A stretch of 64,000 nucleotides of DNA from JBHJHP01 sp042219825 (lineage in GTDB: Bacteria > Bacteroidota > Bacteroidia > Bacteroidales > UBA5342): the NCBI RefSeq assembly GCF_042219825.1, contig NZ_JBHJHQ010000001.1:682001-746000 (forward strand), given 5' to 3'. Shown one piece after another: positions 1 to 9,382 of the stretch. How positions within the stretch are numbered: the stretch's first letter is position 1; every line of letters begins with the position of its first letter. The notes below the pieces were generated by a model. It saw only the letters and a list, made by a program, of their open reading frames with translations, did not search any database and had not been told where the DNA came from. The translations under genes and the position numbers were made by a program.

Positions 1-631
1 CCATTATTATTGTTGCACCCTGATCAATTATTCTTCTCGCAAATTTTACCTGTTCGTTGGTTGGATAATATGAATAATCCACCCCCCAGTGGAGACTGCA
101 GATTATTATATCTACCTTTTGTTTTAGTACCTTTAAGGTTTCTGTTATTCGGTCTTCTTCCAAATAATTAATATATAACTCCCTGAAAGATTCTGTTTTC
201 GGATTCGTTGATTTGTCGACGTAGGCAATAAAGCCAATTTTAATCCCATCTGACTCTACAATAACAGGTTCCAGATGCTCTTTTTTCCATCCTGCGCCGG
301 TATGCGAAATACCCAGTTGATCAAGCATATTAACTGTTTCTTTTAAACCGGACATGCCACAATCAAAGATGTGATTGTTCGCCAGAGATACGCAGGATAT
401 GGATAAATATTTTAAAAGTTCTTCGGAAGGCTCCTTCAGTGAATAATGGATAAAATTTTTGTTTGAATTTTTATCATTTTTATCAGACAGCAAAGGCACT
501 TCCAGATTTGCAAGAACCAGATCAGCAACCTTATTCACAGGGATAACAGATTTAGTTCGTTCATAATTCCGTTCTGAGTCTAAACTTAATAAACCGGTAA
601 ATGCAATATCACCTATCAGATTTAACAGCAT
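1..631 (-). CDS. CapA-like poly-gamma-glutamate/capsule synthesis protein (partial)
   Basis: The reading frame is open from an ATG at 629-631 to the left edge, giving 210 residues; the C-terminus lies outside the window. It matches the CapA/PgsA metallophosphatase-like family. GD at residues 7-8 and NLE at 42-44 fit the metal-site pattern, as do ANNHIFD at 84-90 and HWGVDYSYYP at 181-190. There is no signal peptide, unlike the membrane-anchored CapA of Bacillus. The start overlaps the 3' end of the polymerase gene by 23 bp, so it is probably co-transcribed with it. The family is linked to capsule polymer synthesis or release. Its role here, perhaps trimming or modifying the polymer, is inferred only from the locus. 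Confidence 0.85.
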   Translation of the reverse strand, partial: MLLNLIGDIAFTGLLSLDSERNYERTKSVIPVNKVADLVLANLEVPLLSDKNDKNSNKNFIHYSLKEPSEELLKYLSISCVSLANNHIFDCGMSGLKETVNMLDQLGISHTGAGWKKEHLEPVIVESDGIKIGFIAYVDKSTNPKTESFRELYINYLEEDRITETLKVLKQKVDIIICSLHWGVDYSYYPTNEQVKFARRIIDQGATIIM

Positions 632-1898
632 TAATTAAATATCTTTTTACCCCGTTTGCCATAGGAATACGAGTTTCGTTTCCTTCCTCCTTCTGCATTA
701 AATACTCACCTCTTAATGTGCCTATCATTGCACCTAACAAAAGCATAATGTAAGCCCTTAAATCAATGGCTTGAACAGATCCTGATATGGACATTATTAG
801 CTGAGCACCTATAACGGCATAGAAAGTAGGATTAAAATAAATAAACCTTTCATCCTTATTCAGTAACTTCCAGTATTTTTCCTTTACGCGAATTATTTCC
901 CAAAGAATATAAAACCATAAAAACAAACCAATTAGACCGGAACCGCTTAATAGTACCATATAATCCGTATGTAGCATTCTTTTATGATGATACTTATATC
1001 TGTCATTAAACATTTCACTACCTATGAGTTTTACATTAACAGGACTTTTAATGAAATTGTTCCAGACCTCTTCTACTTCGCTGTATCTTGCTTCACCTTC
1101 AATAGTTTCTTCTTCCAGTTGAATTCTTTCCTCTCTGGCCTGATAACGTAAAATAAACAATTCCAGAGGTTTTGGGAATGCAATAAAAAACACTATTATC
1201 ATAACCGCTGATATTAATACATATCTCATTAGGATAAACCTTTTTTTATTGAATATGACATAAATAAAAGCCCCCAAAACAAATGAAAGCAATACCGACC
1301 GCTTAATGCCTACCAGGGTGAAAAAGATTGCAATAATAAAAAAGAGTAAATACCATTTTAACTGTTTATCTTTCAAATGTGCCAGCAATATGGTACCAGA
1401 GAACAGTAAAACCAGCATATTTTTTGTGATATTTACCCTTCCGGCACCAAAGTATACCGTATCATTTAAATAATCAGATGTTCCAAGTTTAAAGAAATTG
1501 GAAATAATAATTGAAACAACAAAAACACCTAGACTTATTATAAAAGAATAAGATAATCTTATGAACTTCTGATAATTGTTGATGAAATAAAATCCTAGCG
1601 GAAACATCAAATTTCCAATAAAGAATTTCAGATAGGCATATATGGATGTTTGTGTATCGGATGAAATCAGGCTTAAAACGCCAATGTACAAGGTAAATCC
1701 CAGAATCACTCCATTGGGCTTTTGTTTGGGATAATACCTAAGAATAAAATAAAATAAAATAATTGCGAATACGAAACCCCTTATCGTTCCCGGATTTAGT
1801 GTTCCTCCGGGAAAATATCCCGTTGTATTCACAACAACTGCAAAAATTACAGGTATTGCAATTACAAGTTTGTAAAAGTTCCGTTTAAATTTATTCAC
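609..1898 (-). CDS. O-antigen ligase/polymerase family membrane protein (Wzy-like)
   Basis: This 429-residue protein has about ten hydrophobic segments spread along its length and one larger hydrophilic loop at about residues 250-310. The segment after that loop reads HTDYMVLLSGSGLIGLFLW, which resembles the conserved H-x-D-Y and G-L-I-G region of O-antigen ligase/Wzy proteins. A Wzy-type enzyme would join lipid-linked repeat units at the periplasmic face of the inner membrane. The gene overlaps the upstream glycosyltransferase gene by 4 bp (ATGA type), and its end overlaps the CapA-like start. Wzy proteins are too divergent for sequence alone to tell a polymerase from a ligase. The presence of Wzx, Wzc and Wza in the same locus favours polymerase. 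Confidence 0.75.
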   Translation of the reverse strand: MNKFKRNFYKLVIAIPVIFAVVVNTTGYFPGGTLNPGTIRGFVFAIILFYFILRYYPKQKPNGVILGFTLYIGVLSLISSDTQTSIYAYLKFFIGNLMFPLGFYFINNYQKFIRLSYSFIISLGVFVVSIIISNFFKLGTSDYLNDTVYFGAGRVNITKNMLVLLFSGTILLAHLKDKQLKWYLLFFIIAIFFTLVGIKRSVLLSFVLGAFIYVIFNKKRFILMRYVLISAVMIIVFFIAFPKPLELFILRYQAREERIQLEEETIEGEARYSEVEEVWNNFIKSPVNVKLIGSEMFNDRYKYHHKRMLHTDYMVLLSGSGLIGLFLWFYILWEIIRVKEKYWKLLNKDERFIYFNPTFYAVIGAQLIMSISGSVQAIDLRAYIMLLLGAMIGTLRGEYLMQKEEGNETRIPMANGVKRYLINAVKSDR

Positions 1899-3106
1899 AG
1901 GCTTTTTTTATAAACTTCAGCCAGATTCTTCCAGGAAAGCTTATCAATCGGATAACTGAATGTTAAACCTTTAATTTTTTGAAGAAGGTCCCTGATTTCC
2001 TTATAAACCATGTCTTGTTCGTTGAGGACGCACACAGCTCCCTTATACGAATGCATTATTTTTAAACAAGGTGAAGCTTCATTATAGATGTATAATATGG
2101 GACATTTCGTAGCAATCAGTTCAAATAACTTTCCCGGTATCTGTTTCCCAAAAGCATTATCTATAAAAACAACAATGTCATATTCAGCATACAAATCATT
2201 CAGTTCGTCATTTGAAATTTCTCCCTTATATATAATATTATTACATCCCTTATGATAATTAAAGGGACTATCCGGTCCAAATACATCAAGCGTAATATTT
2301 TCACTTCTGCAAAGCGCATCAATCAAGGCTCCCGGTTCACGTAATTTATTGTAAAACCGTCCTGCATAAATCATTTTCAGCGAAGTCCTTTCGGCATTGT
2401 CCGTTACCTTTTTTTTTGATTTTGGGATATTAATATTAAAGCCTTGCTGTATTACTTTAACGGAATCCGGATGTAATGATTTATTAAAGCATTTTATATA
2501 ACTCTCTCTCATTAAGTCAGAAACAACAATGAGTTCATCAACATATTTCAAATATTTTTTTTCATAAAGGTACGCCAGTCTATTTCTGAATGAGTTATTC
2601 CTTATGGTGCTACTCCCATAAAAAGGATCACCAAAATCAGCCATAATTTTTATTTCAGAATGGTGTTGCTTTATTACTTTCCCTAACATTAGAAGTGTGA
2701 AAGGGAAGCAACTCACTAAAACTGTATCATATTTATATTCATTGATTAATGCTGATACTTTTTTTTTGATTTTGGGATATTCCAGTATTAAGGGGTCCGG
2801 GAAAAAGAGTTTTTTTATTTCCCGTTTAATTCTGCCAGACAGATTTTTTTTCTTCTTTAATTTATTATTAGCAGCCGGAACGTTATTTTTGGAACGATAT
2901 GGATTAAATAATTTTCTATATATTTTTCCGTAGTTCAGTTCATGAATTTTAATATTATCCCTAATATTATTTTCTTTTGAATTTATTCTGAACCTCAGCA
3001 CATGAATTTCAATATCTTCTCTCCAATTTGAAATTAAGTGCTTAAAACGAATGGGTTGCGGTGCTTCAAGACCAAATGATCTGACAATAACCAGAACTTT
3101 CTTCAT
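1895..3106 (-). CDS. Glycosyltransferase, GT-B fold (GT4-like)
   Basis: This 403-residue protein looks like a retaining GT4-type glycosyltransferase. The C-terminal half has MIYAGRFYNKLREPGALIDA at the start of the second Rossmann domain. It then has a GEISNDELNDLYAEYDIVVF stretch and IPGKLFELIATKCPILY, which corresponds to the donor-binding E/G-rich region of the family. The N-terminal acceptor half is less conserved and lysine-rich around residues 75-100. No membrane segment is evident, so it is probably cytoplasmic and membrane-associated through the basic patch. It overlaps both neighbours by 4 bp. It directly follows the genes for a 6-deoxy-L-HexNAc donor and could be the transferase for that sugar, but this is an inference from position. 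Confidence 0.8.
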   Translation of the reverse strand: MKKVLVIVRSFGLEAPQPIRFKHLISNWREDIEIHVLRFRINSKENNIRDNIKIHELNYGKIYRKLFNPYRSKNNVPAANNKLKKKKNLSGRIKREIKKLFFPDPLILEYPKIKKKVSALINEYKYDTVLVSCFPFTLLMLGKVIKQHHSEIKIMADFGDPFYGSSTIRNNSFRNRLAYLYEKKYLKYVDELIVVSDLMRESYIKCFNKSLHPDSVKVIQQGFNINIPKSKKKVTDNAERTSLKMIYAGRFYNKLREPGALIDALCRSENITLDVFGPDSPFNYHKGCNNIIYKGEISNDELNDLYAEYDIVVFIDNAFGKQIPGKLFELIATKCPILYIYNEASPCLKIMHSYKGAVCVLNEQDMVYKEIRDLLQKIKGLTFSYPIDKLSWKNLAEVYKKSL

Positions 3107-3969
3107 GAAAAATATTGTTTATACAGCTCCTTATGTTGCATCATAAATTCAGCCAGATCTTTCAATTGCAGATCATAACTTTTAATCGCTGACATGCTAT
3201 AGTTACTGATTAACGATTTATCAATGACCACCTCACCATTCATCCTGATATGATCCACTTTTGCCTTTGAAAAATTCTTTTTGAATAATTTCAATAGTTC
3301 ATATTTATTAATGGGTAAATCAGGAACAATTTGATATAATCCATGAATTGATTCCTGTAGTAAGAATTTTATGGTCCTTGCCAGTTCAAGCGTGGTAAGT
3401 CCGGTCCAAATAGCTCTGCTATAACCAGAAACATCACCTTTCTGAGAAATAAACCAGTTTAACAAGCCTTCCCCGTTCGATTTTAATTCCGGTCCTATGA
3501 TAGATGTTCTTATGGTGAGGTCCCTGTCGTTAATCAATTCGCCTAACGCTTTACTCTTTCCATACATATCTTTTGCGTCCGGATCGTCATTTACAGTATA
3601 ATTCCCCTTTTTGCCATTAAAAACACAGTCTGTACTGATATGTATTACATTGAACCCAAATTGCTTGCCCAGATTTGACAACTGATGAGGGAAATAAGCA
3701 TTTATATATATGGCATTTTCGCTGTTATCACTACTGCCTTTAATTAAAATGCCTATGCAGTTGATGACAACATCGGGCTTAATATGTTTAAGCGTATTGA
3801 TGAGTTCATCCTTTTGCATTACGTCCAGAATTACAGCCTCATCTGATATTTTCCCCTGTCTTACCACAGGAATTATATTATGGTTAGTCTCACTTTTTAA
3901 AACATGGTAAACCATATGTCCTAACATCCCTGAAGCGCCTAAAATGGCAATTCTTTTTATTTTCTCCAT
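3103..3969 (-). CDS. RmlD-like SDR sugar reductase of the UDP-L-HexNAc pathway
   Basis: This 288-residue extended-SDR protein belongs to the RmlD group. GASGMLGHMVY at residues 10-20 is the NAD(P)-binding glycine motif. ISTDCVFNGKKG and MYGKSKALGE supply the Thr/Ser and YxxxK catalytic parts. It sits between the 2-epimerase gene (13-bp overlap) and the GT4 gene (4-bp overlap). A 4,6-dehydratase/epimerase gene precedes both. This three-gene set is the known route from UDP-GlcNAc to UDP-N-acetyl-L-fucosamine or -L-quinovosamine. The reductase is RmlD-like and lacks the C-terminal cupin of CapF/WbjC, so it resembles the Vibrio cholerae O37 WbvR type. That favours L-QuiNAc (or its L-RhaNAc intermediate) over L-FucNAc, but stereochemistry cannot be read from sequence. 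Confidence 0.8.
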   Translation of the reverse strand: MEKIKRIAILGASGMLGHMVYHVLKSETNHNIIPVVRQGKISDEAVILDVMQKDELINTLKHIKPDVVINCIGILIKGSSDNSENAIYINAYFPHQLSNLGKQFGFNVIHISTDCVFNGKKGNYTVNDDPDAKDMYGKSKALGELINDRDLTIRTSIIGPELKSNGEGLLNWFISQKGDVSGYSRAIWTGLTTLELARTIKFLLQESIHGLYQIVPDLPINKYELLKLFKKNFSKAKVDHIRMNGEVVIDKSLISNYSMSAIKSYDLQLKDLAEFMMQHKELYKQYFS

Positions 3970-5081
3970 ACCGTCCTGTTAATATAATCGGTATAGGATA
4001 TAATAATACGCACAACCTTTAACGATACATTTTCAGCCTTATAATCATCAACATCTTCTATAGCCTCCCGCCATTCTTTATGTTGCCCTGTAACTAATTT
4101 TACCGATTCAATAATTCTGTCAGGCTCTGTACCAGACATAACAACAACCCCTTCATCCATTCCCTCCGGTCTCTCATGTGCCTGTCTGATTGTTATAGCA
4201 GGTATCTTTAACAACGAAGCTTCTTCTGTTATGGTACCACTGTCAGATAGCACACAAAATGCATTTTGTTGTAACTTAACATAATCATTAAATCCAAAGG
4301 GTTTCATGAAAAGAATATTATCATTATCGTTTTCCAAACTCATTTGCTCCATCTTTTTTCTGGTACGCGGATGTGTGGAAATAATAATTTTTTTATGAAA
4401 AGTGTTTTCAAGCAATGTGATAGCCTCCAATAACGATTTGAAATTCCCGGCATAATCTACATTTTCTTCTCTGTGTATACTTAATATGAAATAATCGTTC
4501 GGTTTTAATTTTTCTCTGACCAACACATCTGATCTTTCTATCTTTTCTTTATTAAAATTAAAAACTTCACGCATGGGAGAACCAATTTTAATAATAGTTT
4601 CCTGGCCTATTCCCTCTGCAATCAGGTATCTCCTGGCGTGTTCAGAAAGCGGCATATTAATATCGCTCAAATGATCCACAATCTTTCTGTTTATTTCTTC
4701 AGGCACCCTTTGATCAAAGCATCTGTTGCCAGCTTCCATGTGGAAAACCGGAATTTTTCTTCTTTTTGCCGGTATAACGCTCAAACAACTGTTCGTATCA
4801 CCATAAATTAAAAATGCATCAGGTTTCTCCTTTTCCAGAATTTCATCAATATTTTTTATCACATTGGCTATCGTCTCTGAAGGATTCGTTCCTGCAGCAC
4901 TCAGAAAATGATCCGGTTTCCTGATGTTTAAATCCTTGAAAAATATTTCATTTAATTCATAATCAAAATTTTGCCCCGTATGTACCAGTACATGATTAGT
5001 ATATTTATCCAACTCATTAATAACACGACTTAATTTAATTATTTCGGGTCGTGTTCCAACTACAGTAAGAACTTTGATCAT
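3957..5081 (-). CDS. Non-hydrolysing UDP-HexNAc 2-epimerase (WecB/CapG/FnlC group)
   Basis: This 374-residue protein has the UDP-GlcNAc 2-epimerase fold. GTRPEIIKLSRVI lies near residue 10 and HTGQNFDYE near 35. HMEAGNRCFDQRVPEEINRK lies near 115. LSIHREENVD and LSDSGTITEEASLLKIPA lie in the second domain. The AGNRCFD form, where common WecB enzymes have AGLRT, is the signature I associate with CapG/FnlC/WbjD proteins, which act on the 6-deoxy-L-talosamine intermediate. The gene follows the dehydratase gene with a 3-bp gap and overlaps the reductase by 13 bp. It therefore probably catalyses the last step to UDP-L-FucNAc or UDP-L-QuiNAc in the cytoplasm. Confidence 0.88.
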   Translation of the reverse strand: MIKVLTVVGTRPEIIKLSRVINELDKYTNHVLVHTGQNFDYELNEIFFKDLNIRKPDHFLSAAGTNPSETIANVIKNIDEILEKEKPDAFLIYGDTNSCLSVIPAKRRKIPVFHMEAGNRCFDQRVPEEINRKIVDHLSDINMPLSEHARRYLIAEGIGQETIIKIGSPMREVFNFNKEKIERSDVLVREKLKPNDYFILSIHREENVDYAGNFKSLLEAITLLENTFHKKIIISTHPRTRKKMEQMSLENDNDNILFMKPFGFNDYVKLQQNAFCVLSDSGTITEEASLLKIPAITIRQAHERPEGMDEGVVVMSGTEPDRIIESVKLVTGQHKEWREAIEDVDDYKAENVSLKVVRIIISYTDYINRTVWRK

Positions 5082-5084
5082 TGT

Positions 5085-6098
5085 TTATTGTTTTAGTTGT
5101 TCCTGTATATAATCCAGATTTAATAAAAGTTCAACAGTCGCATTCAAATCCAGTCTTTGTGTATTGTGAGAATTATAATCATCAAACTCTGATGTTTTTA
5201 TTTCCCCATCCACAAAGTACTTGGCATAATTCAGGTCCCTGCTATCGGCCGGGATTCTGTAAAAATCTCCTAAATCCTCCGCCTTAACCATTTCTTCCCG
5301 GGTTAAGAGGGTCTCATAAAGTTTCTCTCCATGACGTGTACCCAGAATTTTAACCGGGTTTGATGCGTTGAAAATCTCTTTTAATGCAAGCGCTAAAAGT
5401 TCAATGGTTGTAGCAGGTGCTTTCTGTACAAATATATCGCCCGGCATTGCATTATTAAACGCGAATTCCACCAAATTAACCGATTCCGTGAGTGACATCA
5501 TAAACCGGGTCATATTCGGATCTGTAATCGTAACCGGTTTCCCTGATTTTATCTGATCCACAAATAATGGGATTACTGAACCCCTCGATGCCATCACATT
5601 TCCGTACCGTGTGGCACAAAATACATTGTTCTCCTTTAATATTCTGGATTTGGCAATCATTAATTTTTCCATCATTGCCTTAGTCAGTCCCATGGCATTG
5701 ATAGGATATACAGCCTTATCCGTACTCAGAACTACAACTTTATTTACATTATGCCTGTAAGCCGAATCCAATACATTTTCAGCACCAATTACATTTGTTT
5801 TAATAGCCTGCATGGGATAAAATTCACAGGAAGGTACCTGTTTCAATGCAGCGGCATGGAATACATAGTCCACATTAACCATGACGTCGTCCACACTTTT
5901 TTCATCACGCACATCACCAATAAAAAATTTAACCTTATCACTTTTCAGTGCGATACGCATATCCTCCTGCTTTTTTTCATCCCTGCTGAAGATTCTTATT
6001 TCCTTAAAATCCCTGTTTAAATAAGATTTCAGAACGGCGTTTCCAAAAGAACCGGTTCCACCTGTTATTAAAAGTGTTTTATTATTATAATTTTCCAT
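5085..6098 (-). CDS. UDP-GlcNAc 4,6-dehydratase/5-epimerase (CapE/FnlA-like)
   Basis: This 337-residue protein is of the inverting dehydratase type. TLLITGGTGSFGNAVLKSYL at residues 8-27 is the NADP-binding motif. The catalytic region is VLSTDKAVYPINAMGLTKAM, in which Met replaces the usual Tyr of YxxxK, as in CapE, PseB and FlaA1. ATRYGNVMASRGSVIPLF is also typical of the family. The reaction starts from UDP-GlcNAc and gives the 4-keto-6-deoxy-L sugar used by the next two enzymes. It is the first gene of the tight three-gene set (3-bp gap to the epimerase gene). The GT2 gene upstream ends only 4 bp away, so all are likely on one transcript. Confidence 0.88.
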   Translation of the reverse strand: MENYNNKTLLITGGTGSFGNAVLKSYLNRDFKEIRIFSRDEKKQEDMRIALKSDKVKFFIGDVRDEKSVDDVMVNVDYVFHAAALKQVPSCEFYPMQAIKTNVIGAENVLDSAYRHNVNKVVVLSTDKAVYPINAMGLTKAMMEKLMIAKSRILKENNVFCATRYGNVMASRGSVIPLFVDQIKSGKPVTITDPNMTRFMMSLTESVNLVEFAFNNAMPGDIFVQKAPATTIELLALALKEIFNASNPVKILGTRHGEKLYETLLTREEMVKAEDLGDFYRIPADSRDLNYAKYFVDGEIKTSEFDDYNSHNTQRLDLNATVELLLNLDYIQEQLKQ

Positions 6099-6102
6099 AT
6101 TA

Positions 6103-7083
6103 TTAAGTTCTCTTTAGAATTTTTTCGGATACTTGGTAAAAAAAATTATTCAATAATCCAATCCTCCTCAAAATAAAAGATTTATTCAATTTATATCCTT
6201 CTATTCGATAAGAACGTAGTTCTTTTTCAAATAATTTCCTGTCCCTTATCTTATAAGCATAATGTAATTTAGCTCTTTTCTTTCTCGCAGCAATTTCCTT
6301 CTTAATACTTTCGCTAGTTGTATAATGTGCTATAAAATAATCAGGAATTTCGAAACCTTTTAAAACGAAATTATAATGATCCAAAGGGTTTTTAAAATGG
6401 CAAGCAGATATTTTTAAAACCCTATAAACAGCAGTTTCGATATTAAGGACACCTATCTTTGATTTTATACTAAAATAGAGCCACATTGGCGTATCACCAA
6501 CATTCCAACTATACCGAACCTTCTCTGGTATCTCTTTGTAGTATTTATTAAGTAATTCCTGTTTAAATAAAACAGTTGCTGTTCCGATTGTAGACCTATC
6601 TAATAAATAATCTTCATATTTAACCTCTGAATTATATTTTGACTTTCGAAAACAATGATCTTTAAATCGTTTCTTCTCTTGATAAAATCGTTTATAGTCG
6701 GTACAAACCATACCAAAATCAGAATTTTTCTCTAGAAAATCTACCTGCTTTTGTAATTTATAAGGGTCTGTCCAGTAATCATCACCCTCACATAATGCAA
6801 TATATTTCCCTCCTGCGCGTGGATATACCAATTCAGCCATAGGATGAACACCTTTTGAATATTGGTTTGATGTTTGAAAAACTGGTTTAATAATATCGGG
6901 ATATTCTTCCTCATATTTCCTTAGTATTTCAACAGTTTTATCAGTCGAGGCATCATCATTTATTAAAATTTCAATATCAAAATTTGTTTTTTGCATGATA
7001 CAACCTTCTAACGCTTGTTGTATAAAGTCTCCATGATTATAGGTGGTAATACAAATACTTACTAGGATATTATGATTATTCAT
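6103..7083 (-). CDS. Family 2 glycosyltransferase
   Basis: This 326-residue inverting GT-A glycosyltransferase starts VSICITTYNHGDFIQQALEG. It has EILINDDASTDKTVEI (nucleotide-binding Asp residues) at about 45-60 and a CEGDDYWTDPYKLQKQVDFL stretch at about 95-115 that holds the DxD-like metal site. The C-terminal 100 residues are basic and form no membrane segment. It is clearly paralogous to the protein at 16687-17649, which shares the same CEGDDYWTDP block and the layout after it. The donor sugar cannot be told. The next gene downstream starts the UDP-L-HexNAc set. Confidence 0.88.
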   Translation of the reverse strand: MNNHNILVSICITTYNHGDFIQQALEGCIMQKTNFDIEILINDDASTDKTVEILRKYEEEYPDIIKPVFQTSNQYSKGVHPMAELVYPRAGGKYIALCEGDDYWTDPYKLQKQVDFLEKNSDFGMVCTDYKRFYQEKKRFKDHCFRKSKYNSEVKYEDYLLDRSTIGTATVLFKQELLNKYYKEIPEKVRYSWNVGDTPMWLYFSIKSKIGVLNIETAVYRVLKISACHFKNPLDHYNFVLKGFEIPDYFIAHYTTSESIKKEIAARKKRAKLHYAYKIRDRKLFEKELRSYRIEGYKLNKSFILRRIGLLNNFFYQVSEKILKRT

Positions 7084-7094
7084 AATGTCTAATT

Positions 7095-8030
7095 TTAAGT
7101 TAGAATTGCATATCCTACACCTGATTCCCCAAAACCATTGCCATTATAGAACATTGTTAAAGTCCCATTAATTTCTATAACATATGGGTATGCTAGCATT
7201 TCAGAATCCCATACTCCATTTGTATCAGCAATATTAATTCCGACCTCTTTATCCTTTCTTTGCCATTCTATTCCATCAGATGATTCAGCATAACCGGCTC
7301 TATAGCTTGCATTTTTATCCGTTCTAAAATCCATAATACTTCGTCTACTATACCACATCATATATTTCCCTTTATGAAGAATCACAGAAGGCCGACCAAT
7401 AATTTCATGTTCATCTAATGGAACTATGCAATTAATATTGTGCCTAATCCAATCTATTCCATTATGAGATGAAGCATATTTTATATACAATGTATACTCA
7501 GGTTTTCCGTTTACGAATTTAAATCCCTGTCCAGAATTATACCACATTCTCCATTCACTACCCAACTTTATTATATCGGATGCTCCAATATGATAGGGTT
7601 CATTTTGATATCTTTCTAAAATTGGTCCTTCAAATACTCTTTCAAAACTAAATCCATTATCAACACTTCTGGCTAAACCTAAAGCATTTCTGGAAGGAAC
7701 TGTTGTACTAGTATTCCATCCAATATAGTACAAATAAACTTCATTAGAATTTCTAACAACAGAACATACTTGGGCTCCACTGTCATCAAAAGTCCCTATC
7801 TTACCTAAATCCAGTACAGGACGATTATGAATATACTTTATGTCTTTAAGATTATTCTTATTTAAATCAATAAAAGTTGTCCTGGTTTTATTATTTCTAT
7901 CTCTAACACCAAAATACAATCTTATTGTTTCCTCATCTAAAAGAAAAGGTGTAGGTTTATGACAATGGGAAAAATCAAATCCAAATTTCCCTTCAGCTTT
8001 GTATATTAATCCTTTTTTAGTCCATTTCAT
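7095..8030 (-). CDS. GH43-like five-bladed beta-propeller protein
   Basis: This 311-residue protein has no signal peptide. Repeating blades of the type YIGASDIIKLGSEWRMWYNS and GRPSVILHKGKYMMWYSR, and late in the chain VWDSEMLAYPYVIEINGTLT, match the GH43/GH130-like five-bladed propeller pattern (W-M/Y-W-Y-S blade ends). It is cytoplasmic by lack of a leader. It overlaps the deacetylase gene by 4 bp and is followed by the GT2. A propeller hydrolase inside a polymer-building operon is unexpected. It could be a phosphorylase, a sugar-nucleotide-modifying enzyme or a non-catalytic subunit. I cannot name catalytic residues with certainty. Confidence 0.65.
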   Translation of the reverse strand: MKWTKKGLIYKAEGKFGFDFSHCHKPTPFLLDEETIRLYFGVRDRNNKTRTTFIDLNKNNLKDIKYIHNRPVLDLGKIGTFDDSGAQVCSVVRNSNEVYLYYIGWNTSTTVPSRNALGLARSVDNGFSFERVFEGPILERYQNEPYHIGASDIIKLGSEWRMWYNSGQGFKFVNGKPEYTLYIKYASSHNGIDWIRHNINCIVPLDEHEIIGRPSVILHKGKYMMWYSRRSIMDFRTDKNASYRAGYAESSDGIEWQRKDKEVGINIADTNGVWDSEMLAYPYVIEINGTLTMFYNGNGFGESGVGYAILT

Positions 8031-9382
8031 TTCAATCCACCTATATAATTTAAAATCCTAATATATACTTCCTTATATTTTTTCAAGTCAATAGTATTAA
8101 TTAAATTACTATGCCAATTAAAAGTAACATTACCATTAAACCTTTTTACTGTTTGGATTATTCTCACTACATCACTAAACAATTCATGCGGTTGAAGCTT
8201 GTTTCTTAATACTGTCGTATCCATTGCAACAAATGGTATTTCTTTCAAATTTAATTTCTTTCTATTATAAATATCAAAAATATAGAAGTCATGGCAGATT
8301 CCACACCTAAAACCATTTACGAATTGAAATCCAAGTCCTGCATCATAAGAAAAGTCATTTTTTTCCCATTGATTAAACGTATCTTTAAAATAATATAACC
8401 CATGATTACGCCCTCCCTTAATATTACTTCCTGCAATTTCTTTTAAACGATTAGCTTCAATTTCAAATTGATTATCATTGTTAACAGTATTTTCTGAAGG
8501 ATGAAAACCAATCTCAAAACCTGCCTTCGATATTTTTTGGATTATATTACTAACTCTATTATGTTTAATGCTATATGTAAATCCCTTCTCTCCTTCCTCT
8601 ACTGCTTTAAAATAAAAAGCCAGATTTAAATTGAATTTATTTCCTATTTCTAATAATTCATCAAATGGATCAAATGGATTAATTCTAGACAACCTATAAT
8701 AATAGTATCTATATATTATTTTTAAAGAATGTAATGTTTGCTTCTTAATAAAAATACGTTTAGAAATATTTTTCCACAATTGATTTTGAGAACTTAAATA
8801 TAACCAGTCTACATCATGACTTAATTTAATAGAAAACTTTCTTTCTGGTATAAAATAAGGGATTTTAAGTATCTGGAAAAAAGATTCAACTAGTTTTAAA
8901 TATTCATTTACAACTGGTTGATCATAAAAACTGTTTTTTATGGAAAGTAGAGATGATTCAACAGGTCTATTATCCTTATATCTATTAGCTATTACATATT
9001 CTTCCCAACGAGTTAACAGAAAAAAACAGGAAGCAACAATATCAAGCCCGCAATAAATTTCATCTGTAGATGTTAAAATTTTATTATCGCCATAAATGAC
9101 AGGAATATCTTTGACTACATCATTAAACGAAATTCTTTCAAGATTGGTAGGAATATTCTTTTCACTTAAATAGGATAAAGGTTCAGCGAAATACCTAAAA
9201 AACTCATCCTTAAAGATTAATTTCTTATCCGAAAATATAAAATTATAAGTTTCACAATGCTTTTCAATTTTTATTTTATATGGTATCTGGAAATAATCAG
9301 AAAATAAAAATGAAAATATATAAGATTTCTCTTCATAGTTTAATTCATTTGTGATTACAATTACTTTATTCATAATCATCAA
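8027..9382 (-). CDS. Polysaccharide deacetylase family protein with DUF7033-like N-terminus
   Basis: This 451-residue protein has two parts. The N-terminal half contains CGLDIVASCFFLLTRWEEYV, typical of the extension found on many Bacteroidota deacetylases. The C-terminal half is NodB-like. SIKLSHDVDWLY supplies the motif-1 Asp residues, GFEIGFHPSENT is the motif-2 His region, and FNWHSN comes near the end. These enzymes usually remove N- or O-acetyl groups from sugars and need a divalent metal. No signal peptide is seen, so it would act in the cytoplasm on precursors or lipid-linked units. It overlaps the epimerase gene by 17 bp and the propeller gene by 4 bp. Confidence 0.75.
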   Translation of the reverse strand: MMIMNKVIVITNELNYEEKSYIFSFLFSDYFQIPYKIKIEKHCETYNFIFSDKKLIFKDEFFRYFAEPLSYLSEKNIPTNLERISFNDVVKDIPVIYGDNKILTSTDEIYCGLDIVASCFFLLTRWEEYVIANRYKDNRPVESSLLSIKNSFYDQPVVNEYLKLVESFFQILKIPYFIPERKFSIKLSHDVDWLYLSSQNQLWKNISKRIFIKKQTLHSLKIIYRYYYYRLSRINPFDPFDELLEIGNKFNLNLAFYFKAVEEGEKGFTYSIKHNRVSNIIQKISKAGFEIGFHPSENTVNNDNQFEIEANRLKEIAGSNIKGGRNHGLYYFKDTFNQWEKNDFSYDAGLGFQFVNGFRCGICHDFYIFDIYNRKKLNLKEIPFVAMDTTVLRNKLQPHELFSDVVRIIQTVKRFNGNVTFNWHSNLINTIDLKKYKEVYIRILNYIGGLK

